Program-made: the position numbers and the translations under genes
Notes under the pieces: model-generated
Told to the model about the DNA's origin: nothing
Databases searched by the model: none
Seen by the model: the letters and a program-made list of their open reading frames with translations, nothing else
Assembly (NCBI GenBank): GCA_934216505.1
Contig: CAKQBW010000015.1
Location: forward strand, 1-27,052
Direction of reading: 5' to 3'
DNA from: an uncultured Alphaproteobacteria bacterium
Lineage (GTDB): Bacteria > Pseudomonadota > Alphaproteobacteria > CAAHEQ01 > UBA3637
Length of the DNA stretch: 27,052 nucleotides
Shown: positions 14,074-21,826 of the stretch, in pieces
Position numbering within the stretch: the first letter of the stretch is position 1
Layout: the number at the start of each line of letters is the position of its first letter

Positions 14074-15945
14074 TTACGCTTTCACATCTGGGAGAGTTGG
14101 ACGTGTCTTAACTTGTTTTTCGGTGGGCATGGTTCTAATCTTTCTTCCCTTTAAAAGGCTTTGGATTTCCTCGCCAGACAATGTTTCGTATTCAATCAAT
14201 CCTTTGGCCAAAATATCCAACTCTTTTTTGTGTGTTCTTAACAAATTTTGTGTTTTCTTATAGGCCGTGTTGATAAGTGTTGAAATGGCTTGATCTACCT
14301 GTAAAGCCGTTTGGTCTGCCATATTTTTTCGTTTGGCGATAGAGTACCCCAAAAAAACATCGCTTTCAGGTTCTTCAAAGGCGATAGGGCCCAAAGGACT
14401 CATCCCCCATTCAGAAACCATTTTTCGGGCAATTGTCGTGGCTACTTGAATGTCATTGCTGGCCCCCGTAGAAACTTTTTCTTTTCCCAAAATCATTTCT
14501 TCGGCCACGCGCCCCGCAAATAAAATACTCAACCGAGATTTTAGATAAGTCATACTCTGAGAATACTTATCTTTTTCAGGCAGTTGCATTGTTACACCTA
14601 ATGCTCGCCCACGGGGAATAATCGTGACTTTGTGTAAAGGGTCCGATTCAGGCAAGTGTAAAGAGACAATAGCATGGCCTGCCTCATGATAGGCTGTCAT
14701 TCGTTTTTCTTTTTCATCCATTATCAAACTACGTCGTTCTGTGCCCATCATGACTTTATCTTTGGCGTCTTCAAAGTCCGCCATTGTTACCATTGTCTTA
14801 TTACGACGGGCCGCCATTAAAGCGGCTTCATTCACCAAGTTGGCTAAATCTGCCCCTGAAAAGCCAGGTGTTCCTCTAGCTAAAATATCTAATTTAACAT
14901 TGGGAGCTAAAGGTACTTTGCTTACATGAACTTTTAAAATTTCTTCTCGCCCTTTGATGTCGGGATTATTGACGACAACTTGCCTGTCAAAACGACCTGG
15001 TCGCAACAAGGCAGGATCCAAAACATCTGGACGATTTGTGGCGGCAATCAAAATGATACCGCAGTTTGTTTCAAAACCGTCCATTTCCACCAATAATTGG
15101 TTTAAGGTTTGTTCTCGTTCATCATTACCGCCCCCTAAACCAGCCCCCCGATGGCGTCCGACAGCATCAATTTCGTCCATAAAAACAATACAGGGAGATG
15201 TTTTTTTTGCTTGCTCAAACATATCACGGACTCGGCTAGCTCCGACACCCACAAACATTTCCACGAAATCTGAACCAGAGATGGAATAAAAAGGAACGCC
15301 TGCTTCCCCTGCAATGGCTTTGGCTAGTAAGGTTTTACCTGTGCCTGGAGGTCCAACTAATAAAACGCCCTTAGGGATTTTTCCTCCCAGTCGTTGAAAT
15401 TTAGCGGGAGATTTTAAAAATTCCACAATTTCCTGTAATTCTTGTTTGGCTTCTTCAATTCCTGCTACATCTTTAAAAGTAACAGAATCTTTTCCCGACA
15501 ACAGGCGTGCCTTGGACTTTCCAAAACTGAGGGCTTTGCCGTTGCTGGCCGCCATTTGACGCATCATCAAAAGCCAAAATCCTAAGAAGAAAATCAAAGG
15601 CAACCAAGATAAAAGCATTTCCACCCAAGAGGTTGATTTTTTGGGAATGGGTTGGGCAGTCAGTTGGACTTTGTTTTTATTGAGCAGAGCTACAATACCA
15701 GCGTCTTCGGGTAAATAGGTTTTAAATTCTTTATCATCTTTCAATTTTCCTGATAAATTTTGACCTTGAATGATGACAGAAACGACATTTCCTTGTTCAA
15801 CTTGTCCCACAAAATCCGAATAATTGATTTCGTGTTGAGCTTCTTTTTGAGGAGTTGTGTAGGTATAACTTGAAATCAAAGCAACTCCAACGATAAGGGC
15901 CGCCCAAATGAAAAGACTTTGACCAAAAAATGTTTTCTTTTTCAT
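14074..15945 (-). CDS. ftsH: FtsH, membrane-anchored ATP-dependent zinc protease
   Basis: Hexameric inner-membrane AAA+ protease that degrades membrane and regulatory proteins. It has 623 residues, normal for the family. Two membrane segments (about 9-27 and 108-128) flank a periplasmic domain. The AAA module has Walker A GPPGTGKT (198-205), Walker B FMDEID (255-260), the pore motif FVGVGASRVRD, and the SRH AATNRPDVLDPALLRPGRFD (301-320). The zinc site is HEAGH at 420-424, with the third ligand Asp in STGASNDIQVA. The start overlaps the tilS stop (TATGA) with AAGGA 7 bases upstream. Last gene of cpoB–tilS–ftsH, a typical alphaproteobacterial order. Confidence 0.98.
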   Translation of the reverse strand: MKKKTFFGQSLFIWAALIVGVALISSYTYTTPQKEAQHEINYSDFVGQVEQGNVVSVIIQGQNLSGKLKDDKEFKTYLPEDAGIVALLNKNKVQLTAQPIPKKSTSWVEMLLSWLPLIFFLGFWLLMMRQMAASNGKALSFGKSKARLLSGKDSVTFKDVAGIEEAKQELQEIVEFLKSPAKFQRLGGKIPKGVLLVGPPGTGKTLLAKAIAGEAGVPFYSISGSDFVEMFVGVGASRVRDMFEQAKKTSPCIVFMDEIDAVGRHRGAGLGGGNDEREQTLNQLLVEMDGFETNCGIILIAATNRPDVLDPALLRPGRFDRQVVVNNPDIKGREEILKVHVSKVPLAPNVKLDILARGTPGFSGADLANLVNEAALMAARRNKTMVTMADFEDAKDKVMMGTERRSLIMDEKEKRMTAYHEAGHAIVSLHLPESDPLHKVTIIPRGRALGVTMQLPEKDKYSQSMTYLKSRLSILFAGRVAEEMILGKEKVSTGASNDIQVATTIARKMVSEWGMSPLGPIAFEEPESDVFLGYSIAKRKNMADQTALQVDQAISTLINTAYKKTQNLLRTHKKELDILAKGLIEYETLSGEEIQSLLKGRKIRTMPTEKQVKTRPTLPDVKA

Positions 15946-17228
15946 ACAATTTTCCTTGGATTAAAGTGAATGTAAAGAATTTTATCCCCTTTCTTATAGT
16001 CCAAAAGCACTTTTTTTTCAAGTTCTTTTTGTGTACAAACAGGAACTTTTGGAAAATAAATTCCACAAAAAGCCCCCGTTTCAATGGAAAAATGGACTTT
16101 TTTGTAATTCATCGGTGGAAAAGTTTTTTGTACCAAATAAGGAATGTCTTTTATTCTAGGGGAGGGGGCAGTATAATCACAGACTAATTTAGTGGGAGTG
16201 AAAATCCAAAAGCGATCCCAATAGCCTGCTTCCCCTGACTTAAAGATTTTTTTCTTTTCTGGATTTCGCAATTCTTTGGAAATAAAAATTCCTTTTTTGT
16301 GAATCAAAATTTGACACCCTGACAAAGTGGCACTCTTTTTGTTCTTTAAAAGGATATTTTCAACTGATTCTAATGAAATAGGCTTTTCATTGGGACAAAC
16401 TTTGGGTAATAATCGAATTAAGGCCTTGATTCGGATGGCCATAGGAATCATTTCCCAAGCGATACGGCTGATAAAAATATATCCTGCAGGATTCAAAAAA
16501 ACGCTGTTTTTAATAAAGGAATCCACATAAAAATCAATGGCTTCTTTTTCCCGCTTTAAACGACAAGTGAGTCCTGATATGAGGGGGGAGGTGAGACCCA
16601 TCTTATCTAAAATAGGTTGATTTTTCCGCCAACGGACACGTTCATAGTGTTCGTCTTGATTCATACTATCTTCAAACCAAGGACAATTTTTCTTTTTTAG
16701 ATAGCTTTTCAAATCGGATTTTTTTTCGTTTAACAAAGGGCGCATCAAAAAAAAGTTCTGAAACAAACCTACTTCATTCATACCACACAAGCCATCAAGT
16801 CCGCTTTTATGACACAACCTTGCCCAAAAAGTTTCTACTTGATCTTCTAAATGATGGGCTAAAAACAAGTAGTTGATTTTTTCTTTTTGACAGGCGGTTA
16901 TTAAAAGGTGATAACGGGCGTTTCGGGCTTTTTCCTCAATGCTAGTAGTGGGCTTTTTGCCTGTCCAAGTGAGAATTGTATGTTTGATTTTCTGTTGAGT
17001 TAAAAATTGATGAACCTGTTGGGCTTCCTGTTGGGCTTCTTTCCTGAGGCCGTGATTGACGGTATAAGCATACAGTTTAACTTGATGGTTTTCTGCCCAT
17101 TCTTTTAAAAGCAAAGTTAAACAAAGACTATCGCATCCCCCTGAAACAGCCACGGCAATCTTCTTTGTCCCCACTGGGAGATTTTCTTCCATCCAACGGG
17201 CAATTTTATTTTCCAAAGTTAAAGACAT
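15942..17228 (-). CDS. tilS: TilS, tRNA(Ile)-lysidine synthetase
   Basis: Converts C34 of the CAU-anticodon tRNA-Ile to lysidine so that it reads AUA; an essential function in AT-rich genomes. It has 428 residues. The N-type ATP-pyrophosphatase P-loop SGGCDS is at residues 29-34 (the family usually has SGGxDS). LYAYTVNHGLRKEAQQEA follows, then FLAHHLEDQVETFWARL, GLDGLCGM, RPLLNEKKSDLKSYL and a DSMNQDEHYERVRWR region, all typical landmarks. The start overlaps the cpoB stop region by 10 bases, with AAAGGA upstream. The C-terminal domain (about 230-428) is poorly conserved, as expected. Neighbouring ftsH overlaps its stop. Confidence 0.95.
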   Translation of the reverse strand: MSLTLENKIARWMEENLPVGTKKIAVAVSGGCDSLCLTLLLKEWAENHQVKLYAYTVNHGLRKEAQQEAQQVHQFLTQQKIKHTILTWTGKKPTTSIEEKARNARYHLLITACQKEKINYLFLAHHLEDQVETFWARLCHKSGLDGLCGMNEVGLFQNFFLMRPLLNEKKSDLKSYLKKKNCPWFEDSMNQDEHYERVRWRKNQPILDKMGLTSPLISGLTCRLKREKEAIDFYVDSFIKNSVFLNPAGYIFISRIAWEMIPMAIRIKALIRLLPKVCPNEKPISLESVENILLKNKKSATLSGCQILIHKKGIFISKELRNPEKKKIFKSGEAGYWDRFWIFTPTKLVCDYTAPSPRIKDIPYLVQKTFPPMNYKKVHFSIETGAFCGIYFPKVPVCTQKELEKKVLLDYKKGDKILYIHFNPRKIV

Positions 17229-17989
17229 TTCAGTTCCTTTATTTCTTTTTGAGTTCTCGTTTTTAATTGTTTGTTCAAGTTTTTATCGTCTTTTAATAAT
17301 TTTTTAAAGGCGGTACAGGCTTCTTTTTTCTTATTCATTTGTTTCATAGTGAGGCCTAGTTTAAACATAGAATCATTTGCTTTTGGATTATCTTTGTATT
17401 TTGTAAAACCATCAGCAAATAATCCAGCGGCTTCATTCCATTTTTGTCGCGCATAATAACTTTCGGCCAGCCAATAGTTGGCGTTTCCCACCAATTTTCC
17501 TTGGGGAAATTTTTCCATAAAGGAAATGAAACTTTGCTCTGCCTTTTCATATTCCCCATTTTTCAGGAGGGTGTAAGCTTCATTATAGACTTCTTCTTCT
17601 GAAACAGAGGGGGAGGGGGCTTTTGGTTTTTCCGTGTTTTCGGGCTGAGCAGATTGCTTTAATTCTTTGAATCTGAAATTAAAATCATTGTTCATACGGG
17701 ATATTTGATTTTTTAATTCATTTAATTCGTATCCCATTTTTTCATTTTTTTGTGTCAAATCTTGAATAATTTGATTTTGTGTATCTAAAGCAGCGTAAAA
17801 TTCATCTATGTTTTGGGGCATCTTTGTTTCAGAACCCGAAAGATTAGGGGCTTGATAAACTTTCTTTTGGACTAAAGCCAATTCGTATTCTAATCGCTCT
17901 AATTTTTCGGCCATAATTTCCATTTGTGCATCAGCCCAAACAGGTGAAGAAAGGAAACTTATCCCCAATAACAGTATTTTTGTACGCAT
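17219..17989 (-). CDS. cpoB: CpoB (YbgF), Tol-Pal-associated periplasmic coiled-coil/TPR protein
   Basis: Periplasmic coordinator of outer-membrane constriction and peptidoglycan synthesis, working with Tol-Pal. It has 256 residues. An N-terminal signal peptide (MRTKILLLGISFLSSPVWA) is followed by two coiled-coil stretches (about 24-45 and 67-115), a Pro-rich linker (about 117-130), and TPR repeats: VYNEAYTLLKNGEYEKAEQSF (about 133-153), NANYWLAESYYARQKWNEAAGLF, and KANDSMFKLGLTMKQMNKKKEACTAF. Location after pal supports the name. An AAGGAGAAAAA site precedes the ATG. The gene is read from its own predicted promoter embedded in the pal terminator. Confidence 0.93.
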   Translation of the reverse strand: MRTKILLLGISFLSSPVWADAQMEIMAEKLERLEYELALVQKKVYQAPNLSGSETKMPQNIDEFYAALDTQNQIIQDLTQKNEKMGYELNELKNQISRMNNDFNFRFKELKQSAQPENTEKPKAPSPSVSEEEVYNEAYTLLKNGEYEKAEQSFISFMEKFPQGKLVGNANYWLAESYYARQKWNEAAGLFADGFTKYKDNPKANDSMFKLGLTMKQMNKKKEACTAFKKLLKDDKNLNKQLKTRTQKEIKELKCL

Positions 17990-18003
17990 TTTTTCTCCTT
18001 AAA

Positions 18004-18040
18004 AACTCCCCTTTCGGACATCATATCTGAAAGGGGAGTT
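18004..18040 (-). terminator. Terminator or attenuator hairpin between pal and cpoB
   Basis: A perfect 12-base inverted repeat, AACTCCCCTTTC (18004-18015) with GAAAGGGGAGTT (18029-18040), encloses a 13-base loop. On the minus strand it is followed by TTTTT-AA and then directly by the cpoB ribosome-binding site. The T tract is short, so it may terminate partially, or protect the pal mRNA 3' end. Confidence 0.7.
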
Positions 18041-18048
18041 AAAGTCAA
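18020..18048 (-). promoter_or_regulatory. cpoB–tilS–ftsH promoter embedded in the pal terminator
   Basis: On the minus strand TTGACT (18048-18043), 17 bases, TATGAT (18025-18020), a strong sigma-70-type match. The -10 box lies in the loop of the pal hairpin and the spacer covers one arm. The predicted mRNA start is near 18013, inside the other arm, giving a leader of about 24 bases with AAGGAG before the cpoB ATG. Confidence 0.65.
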
Positions 18049-18057
18049 GATTTTTTA

Positions 18058-18549
18058 TTAATAAGCGACAGTTGTTGCCGAACGATTTTTGGCCCAAGCC
18101 TGTTCATCGTGTCCATCATCAACGGGTTTATCTTTCCCGTAAGAAATAGTGCGAATGCGGTCAGCCTTGATACCATTCGCAATTAAATAACTGCGTACAA
18201 TGTTGGCTCGTCTATCACCTAAAGCCAAGTTGTATTCACGGGTTCCCCGTTCATCGCAACGGCCTTCAATGACAACCAAAGCCTTTGGGTTTTCTTTCAG
18301 CCAATCTACTTGGCCCTTTAAATCATCTTTGGCAATGGCGTCCAATGTGGCACTGTTCAAGGCAAAATACACAACTTCATTCGTGTCTTTGTTAAATTCT
18401 TTTGTATATTTTGTGGCTTCTAAATCAGTGATATTGACGGAGTTATCCCACCCGCCATTTTCGTTGCCATAAACTTCATAACCAGTCTTTGTGGCAGAAC
18501 AGCCCGCCAATAACAAAGCGCAAGTTGCCGATAATAATACTTTTTTCAT
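18058..18549 (-). CDS. pal: Pal, peptidoglycan-associated lipoprotein
   Basis: Outer-membrane lipoprotein that binds peptidoglycan and works with TolB in cell division. It has 163 residues. Lipobox LAGC with lipidated Cys17; then a linker and the OmpA-like domain from about residue 57: VVYFALNSATLD, VVIEGRCDERGTREYNLALGDRRANIVRSYL (about 93-123) and ISYGKDKPVDDGHDEQAWAKNRSATTVAY. The Asp and Arg that bind diaminopimelate in OmpA-like domains (in CDERGT and GDRRA) are present. The usual EGHCDERG is EGRCDERG and the usual NRRAE is NRSAT, small departures. The upstream neighbour is a proline-rich lipoprotein 28 bases away, not tolB, which commonly precedes pal. Confidence 0.97.
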   Translation of the reverse strand: MKKVLLSATCALLLAGCSATKTGYEVYGNENGGWDNSVNITDLEATKYTKEFNKDTNEVVYFALNSATLDAIAKDDLKGQVDWLKENPKALVVIEGRCDERGTREYNLALGDRRANIVRSYLIANGIKADRIRTISYGKDKPVDDGHDEQAWAKNRSATTVAY

Positions 18550-18577
18550 GTTGTTTTCCTTTCGTTTGTGTTAAAGT

Positions 18578-19225
18578 TTATTTTTCATAGCATTGAGGAC
18601 AAGGATCGTTGGGGTCAGGGCAAGGACATACAGGTTTTTGTGGAGCCACTGGCCGTTGTTCTTGATAAGTTTTCCACCATGTTTGTTCTTGTTTAACTGC
18701 GGGCTCAGATACTACCGCAACGGGCTTTACTTGATTATTTGACACCTGAACAACGGGCAAAGGTTGAGGAACAGCAATAGGAGTTGGAGGGGGTAAATTT
18801 TGTTCTTGCGTATAAACCTCTTCTTGAGTCACAATAATATCTTTGGTGGGGTGCTTGATATAACCAGCATCCATTGTCGTTGTCTCACTTTGTTTATAGG
18901 AGTATATTTCTGGTTGTGTAGCGGGCAGCGGGGCAACCTGCTTGACAACACTGTCTTCAAAACTAGTGTTAGACTTGACAATTGCGATAGATTTACCATC
19001 AATCATTTCGGCTGTTTCATAGGTTGAAGGATGTTTTGAATAATAGGTATTCAATAAACATTCACGGTAAGCTGCTTGGTCTTTGACAAAAGTGCATCCT
19101 TCTTGTGCTCTTTTTTGATAGAGGGCTTGATCCCGTTCTTCTTGACGAATTTGTAAATTTGTTTCGTGGCCAACACAGGCGGTTAAAAATAGATACCCCA
19201 GTAAAAGTGTTAATGATTTTTTCAT
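18578..19225 (-). CDS. Proline-rich lipoprotein with C-terminal CPC-x6-CxxC motif, unknown function
   Basis: Not a family I recognise. It has 215 residues: signal peptide MKKSLTLLLGYLFLTAC with lipobox Cys17; a charged helical segment with two cysteines (EGCTFVKDQAAYRECLLNTY, about 42-61); a long low-complexity, Pro/Val/Gln-rich stretch (about 140-198) resembling periplasm-spanning linkers; and a C-terminal tail with Cys200, Cys202, Cys209 and Cys212 (CPCPDPNDPCPQC). The spacing is identical to a motif in the VirB8-like protein at 24881. An AAGGAGAAAAAATG start is clear. It precedes pal by 28 bases, probably in the same transcript, where tolB is commonly found; it has no TolB propeller features. 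A metal-binding or redox role for the tail is an inference. Confidence 0.8.
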   Translation of the reverse strand: MKKSLTLLLGYLFLTACVGHETNLQIRQEERDQALYQKRAQEGCTFVKDQAAYRECLLNTYYSKHPSTYETAEMIDGKSIAIVKSNTSFEDSVVKQVAPLPATQPEIYSYKQSETTTMDAGYIKHPTKDIIVTQEEVYTQEQNLPPPTPIAVPQPLPVVQVSNNQVKPVAVVSEPAVKQEQTWWKTYQEQRPVAPQKPVCPCPDPNDPCPQCYEK

Positions 19226-19258
19226 TTTTTCTCCTTGGTTAAAATACTCCTATTTTTG

Positions 19259-19287
19259 GTTATAACCGTATTTTTTAAAAAAATCAA
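19259..19287 (-). promoter_or_regulatory. Promoter of the lipoprotein–pal transcript
   Basis: On the minus strand TTGATT (19287-19282), 17 bases, TATAAC (19264-19259); predicted start near 19252, about 26 bases before the lipoprotein ATG at 19225. The flanks are extremely AT-rich, which raises the chance of random matches. Confidence 0.58.
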
Positions 19288-19322
19288 CAAAAATTTTAAT
19301 TTTTTTTGAAAAAAATAAAGTC

Positions 19323-19353
19323 TTGCTTTTTGTTTTTTCTTGTGGCACATTAT
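19323..19353 (+). promoter_or_regulatory. Possible promoter placing +1 at or next to the ATG at 19358
   Basis: TTGCTT (19323-19328) with CACATT (19346-19351) at 17 bases puts +1 at 19358, the A of the ATG. The overlapping CATTAT (19348-19353) fits -10 better but gives a 19-base spacer. No Shine-Dalgarno precedes the ATG. The ATCCCT before the ATG resembles the ATCCCC before tsaD. Confidence 0.35.
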
Positions 19354-19357
19354 CCCT

Positions 19358-20098
19358 ATGAAAACAGAAGAAAAAAATCAATGTCCTGTGGATTGCCCTT
19401 TTTTGGTGCTTCGTTCGTTTTTGCCCAATACGATGCCATATTATTGTACGAAGTATGAAAAGTTTTTGGGTGTTTCTGTGGCGCAAAAGGTGCAACGGTG
19501 TCCTTTTTGCTTGGGGCATACGGTTGAAATGATTCCTTATGCTCTGTCTTTGCTGGAAACACAAAGCCATTCCAATGAGTTGAAGCAGGCTTTTTTAAAG
19601 ATGTTGCCTCAAGACCAAAAAAAGTTGGTGGATTTGCTTTCTCAGAATGGGGGGCAGTTATCCTTTAATTCTAAGACTTTAATTACACCTTTATCTTTGA
19701 GCTCTTTGGTACATCAGTTGTTGGTCAAATACGCCAAGTATGAAAAATCCCCTGAACGGCAAAGTTTTTTAAAGTTGTTAAAGTTGATTAGCGATGCGGG
19801 AACACCAATTGATGGGAATACTTCATCGTTATTGGCGAATCTGTTTGAAGTCATTGATGCTTCGGAAAAAGGAATGTTGCTGGCGATTATGGAAAATCCG
19901 GCTCGGTTGCGGGCGTTTTTAAAGCAACTGTCTAAGATTCCTAAGGATCAGAATATGTTAAAAAACTTTCGTGCGCTTTTGTATGATTACGACCGTCAAA
20001 GGCAGCAAGACCAAAATACGCCTGTCAGTTTAAATCATTTAATTCGTGGTCTGACCAAGATTCAGATGGTGAAAAAAAAGCAAAACTTACGGGATTAA
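19358..20098 (+). CDS. Unrecognised protein with N-terminal cysteine cluster
   Basis: 246 residues, no family I can name. The N-terminus holds Cys9, Cys13, Cys30, Cys48 and Cys51 (CPVDC ... YYC ... RCPFC), an arrangement that could bind zinc or an iron-sulfur cluster. The rest (about 60-246) is alpha-helical with several amphipathic segments (LKQAFLKMLPQDQKKLVDLL, LSSLVHQLLVKYAKY, SSLLANLFEVIDASEK, RLRAFLKQLSKIPKD), like a helical-repeat scaffold. No signal peptide or membrane segment, so probably cytoplasmic. The ATG at 19358 lacks a Shine-Dalgarno; an in-frame TTG at 19340 is the alternative. The stop overlaps the convergent kinase gene's stop (shared TTAA). Codon usage resembles the neighbours, so I believe it is real. 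Confidence 0.75.
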   Translation: MKTEEKNQCPVDCPFLVLRSFLPNTMPYYCTKYEKFLGVSVAQKVQRCPFCLGHTVEMIPYALSLLETQSHSNELKQAFLKMLPQDQKKLVDLLSQNGGQLSFNSKTLITPLSLSSLVHQLLVKYAKYEKSPERQSFLKLLKLISDAGTPIDGNTSSLLANLFEVIDASEKGMLLAIMENPARLRAFLKQLSKIPKDQNMLKNFRALLYDYDRQRQQDQNTPVSLNHLIRGLTKIQMVKKKQNLRD

Positions 20099-20634
20099 GG
20101 TTTTATTTTTTTCAGGATTTCTTGACAAATTTCTTTTGGTAAAAGGTGGCTTGTGTCAATGACAAGGTCAAACAAAGTATCATCGGATATATCCACATGA
20201 TAGGTTTTTAAAAACCTTTCTCTTTCCAATTCAGTCCGTTGTGTCAGGAAGTCCTTTGCCTCTAGGGAAGTATGGTAATTTTCCAAGGGGCGTTTTTCAT
20301 TGAAAATTCTTTGGGTGGCAATGTCTAAATTGACTTTTAATTTTATCTTAAACGAATCGGGTAAAAAGTAAAAAGCCAAGCGACTATCTATAATGCATGG
20401 TTGATTTCCCCAAGGCTTTTTTTGATAAATGCTGTCAATGTATTTATCAATGGAAGGGTCTTTTTGTGCCAATTCATTTAACCTTAAAGTGGTGATTCCT
20501 TTTTCTTTGGCCAAGTTTCGTTGAATAACACCAGTTGAATAATAGCAATAGCCTAATGTTTTAGATAGCATTTTAGCGATAGTCGTTTTTCCGCTACCCA
20601 ATTCCCCAGAAATAGTAATAAGTTGATGGGTCAT
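20095..20634 (-). CDS. Cytidylate-kinase-like NMP kinase
   Basis: A 179-residue P-loop kinase resembling the short, archaeal-type (d)CMP kinases. Walker A is GELGSGKT (10-17) in ITISGELGSGKTTIAKML. LNELAQKDPSIDKYID (about 54-69) and CIIDSRLAFYF (about 82-92) align with family landmarks ('LAExDPEIDxxID' and 'VVIDGRLA'). Likely reaction: NMP phosphorylation with ATP in the cytoplasm; substrate preference is inferred, not seen. The start at 20634 has AAAGGAGAAAAAG; the frame stays open further upstream through the antisense of the AC repeat, but that extension is spurious. A housekeeping cmk may exist elsewhere. Confidence 0.78.
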   Translation of the reverse strand: MTHQLITISGELGSGKTTIAKMLSKTLGYCYYSTGVIQRNLAKEKGITTLRLNELAQKDPSIDKYIDSIYQKKPWGNQPCIIDSRLAFYFLPDSFKIKLKVNLDIATQRIFNEKRPLENYHTSLEAKDFLTQRTELERERFLKTYHVDISDDTLFDLVIDTSHLLPKEICQEILKKIKP

Positions 20635-20653
20635 CTTTTTCTCCTTTTTAATA

Positions 20654-20682
20654 TGTGTATCAAAATTTAAAAAAAAGTGCAA
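20654..20682 (-). promoter_or_regulatory. Weak candidate promoter for the NMP kinase gene
   Basis: On the minus strand TTGCAC (20682-20677), 17 bases, TACACA (20659-20654); predicted start about 20647, just before the ribosome-binding site. The -10 match is poor (3 of 6). Confidence 0.33.
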
Positions 20683-20692
20683 CTTTTTCCTC

Positions 20693-20721
20693 TTGACAGG
20701 TTGAAGAAAATATGCGATAAA
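20693..20721 (+). promoter_or_regulatory. Promoter upstream of the AC-repeat leader ORF and prepilin gene
   Basis: A perfect -35 TTGACA (20693-20698), 17 bases, GATAAA (20716-20721). The predicted start near 20728 lies before the leader ORF and the AC tract, so the repeat would be inside the transcript rather than between the promoter elements. I see no stronger promoter between the repeat and the prepilin ATG at 20948. Confidence 0.55.
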
Positions 20722-20755
20722 AAGGACCAAGGTGATAAAAAAGGGGCTTAAAAAA

Positions 20756-20929
<174 letters not shown>

Positions 20930-20947
20930 TAACGGGAAGGAAGGAAA

Positions 20948-21826
20948 ATGACAAGATTGAAGAATGAATCAGGGCGCAGTATGGTAGAAATGTTAGGCGT
21001 GCTGGCGATTATCGGAGTGCTTTCCACGGTGGTAATGACAGGCTATACCACTGCTCTTAATAAGCACAAAGCGAATCAGATTTTGAATGGGGCGTCTGTA
21101 CGGGCCATTGTGGTTTCTACGCAGATTCAGAGAGGGGTTGAAACGCCTACTTTAGGGGGATTTCCAGATGATACAATCGGCGGTGCCACTTTTGAAAATT
21201 CCGTTAAAAACACAGCGGGCACAGGCGATTGGAATAAAGAGACGGATAAGCGTTTTAGTTTGGCTTTGACAGGGGTAGATGAAGATATTTGTACCCAAAT
21301 AAAAGCTATGATGGGAGAAAATGGGATTATCCGAAAGATTGATGACGGTTGTACCACGATTACCTATAACAATGATTTAAGCTCAACGACCTTCATAACA
21401 GACAATAAGGATTCCACAAGTTGTGAAAGTGCGGGCGGTATTTGGAATAAATCAAAAAAGAGTTGCATTTGTCCAGGGCGCTATACAGGCTCTAATTGTG
21501 AAATCGCCCCCACCTCTTGTCCCTCGTGGGCAACCACCACCGAAGACGGAAAGTGCAAGTGGTGTCCTGCTTATGGAGACTGCGTCGTCTGTAAGATGGA
21601 AGAAGAAGGAATGTGTGCTATTTACGAATGTGCCTGTTATAACCCCAAGACACAAAATGTAAAATGTAACGACTATAGATGTACTGTTTGTGATAAAAAT
21701 AGTGAGAAGCATATTCCATTATGTAATGGTGATGAGGGTAAATGCACTTGTGTGTCAAGGATAACGGGTGGACTCGGTGAGGATCCTCCTTCTTTTTATT
21801 TTTTCAAGAAAACAATGGAAATTTAA
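20948..21826 (+). CDS. Type IV prepilin-like protein with cysteine-rich, EGF-like C-terminal region
   Basis: 292 residues. The N-terminus has a class III (prepilin) signal: a short charged leader ending in Gly9, then R10-S-M-V-E14 (Glu at mature +5) and a hydrophobic helix MLGVLAIIGVLSTVVMTGY. A prepilin peptidase would cut after Gly9. Residues about 35-155 form a pilin-like body with one cysteine pair (115, 135). Residues 159-268 contain 18 cysteines; C173-x-C175-PGRYTG-SN-C184 fits the EGF-like pattern C-x-C-x5-G-x2-C. The protein would be surface- or periplasm-exposed and heavily disulfide-bonded. A GGAAGGAAGG ribosome-binding site precedes the ATG. Upstream lies the AC repeat. The last 20 residues lose the cysteine pattern, so the 3' end may be altered. 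No pilus-assembly genes are in this window. Confidence 0.82.
   Translation: MTRLKNESGRSMVEMLGVLAIIGVLSTVVMTGYTTALNKHKANQILNGASVRAIVVSTQIQRGVETPTLGGFPDDTIGGATFENSVKNTAGTGDWNKETDKRFSLALTGVDEDICTQIKAMMGENGIIRKIDDGCTTITYNNDLSSTTFITDNKDSTSCESAGGIWNKSKKSCICPGRYTGSNCEIAPTSCPSWATTTEDGKCKWCPAYGDCVVCKMEEEGMCAIYECACYNPKTQNVKCNDYRCTVCDKNSEKHIPLCNGDEGKCTCVSRITGGLGEDPPSFYFFKKTMEI

Noticed and set aside
13979..14263. 94-residue plus-strand ORF
   Set aside because: Mostly antisense to the ftsH 3' end, no ribosome-binding site, composition unlike a protein.
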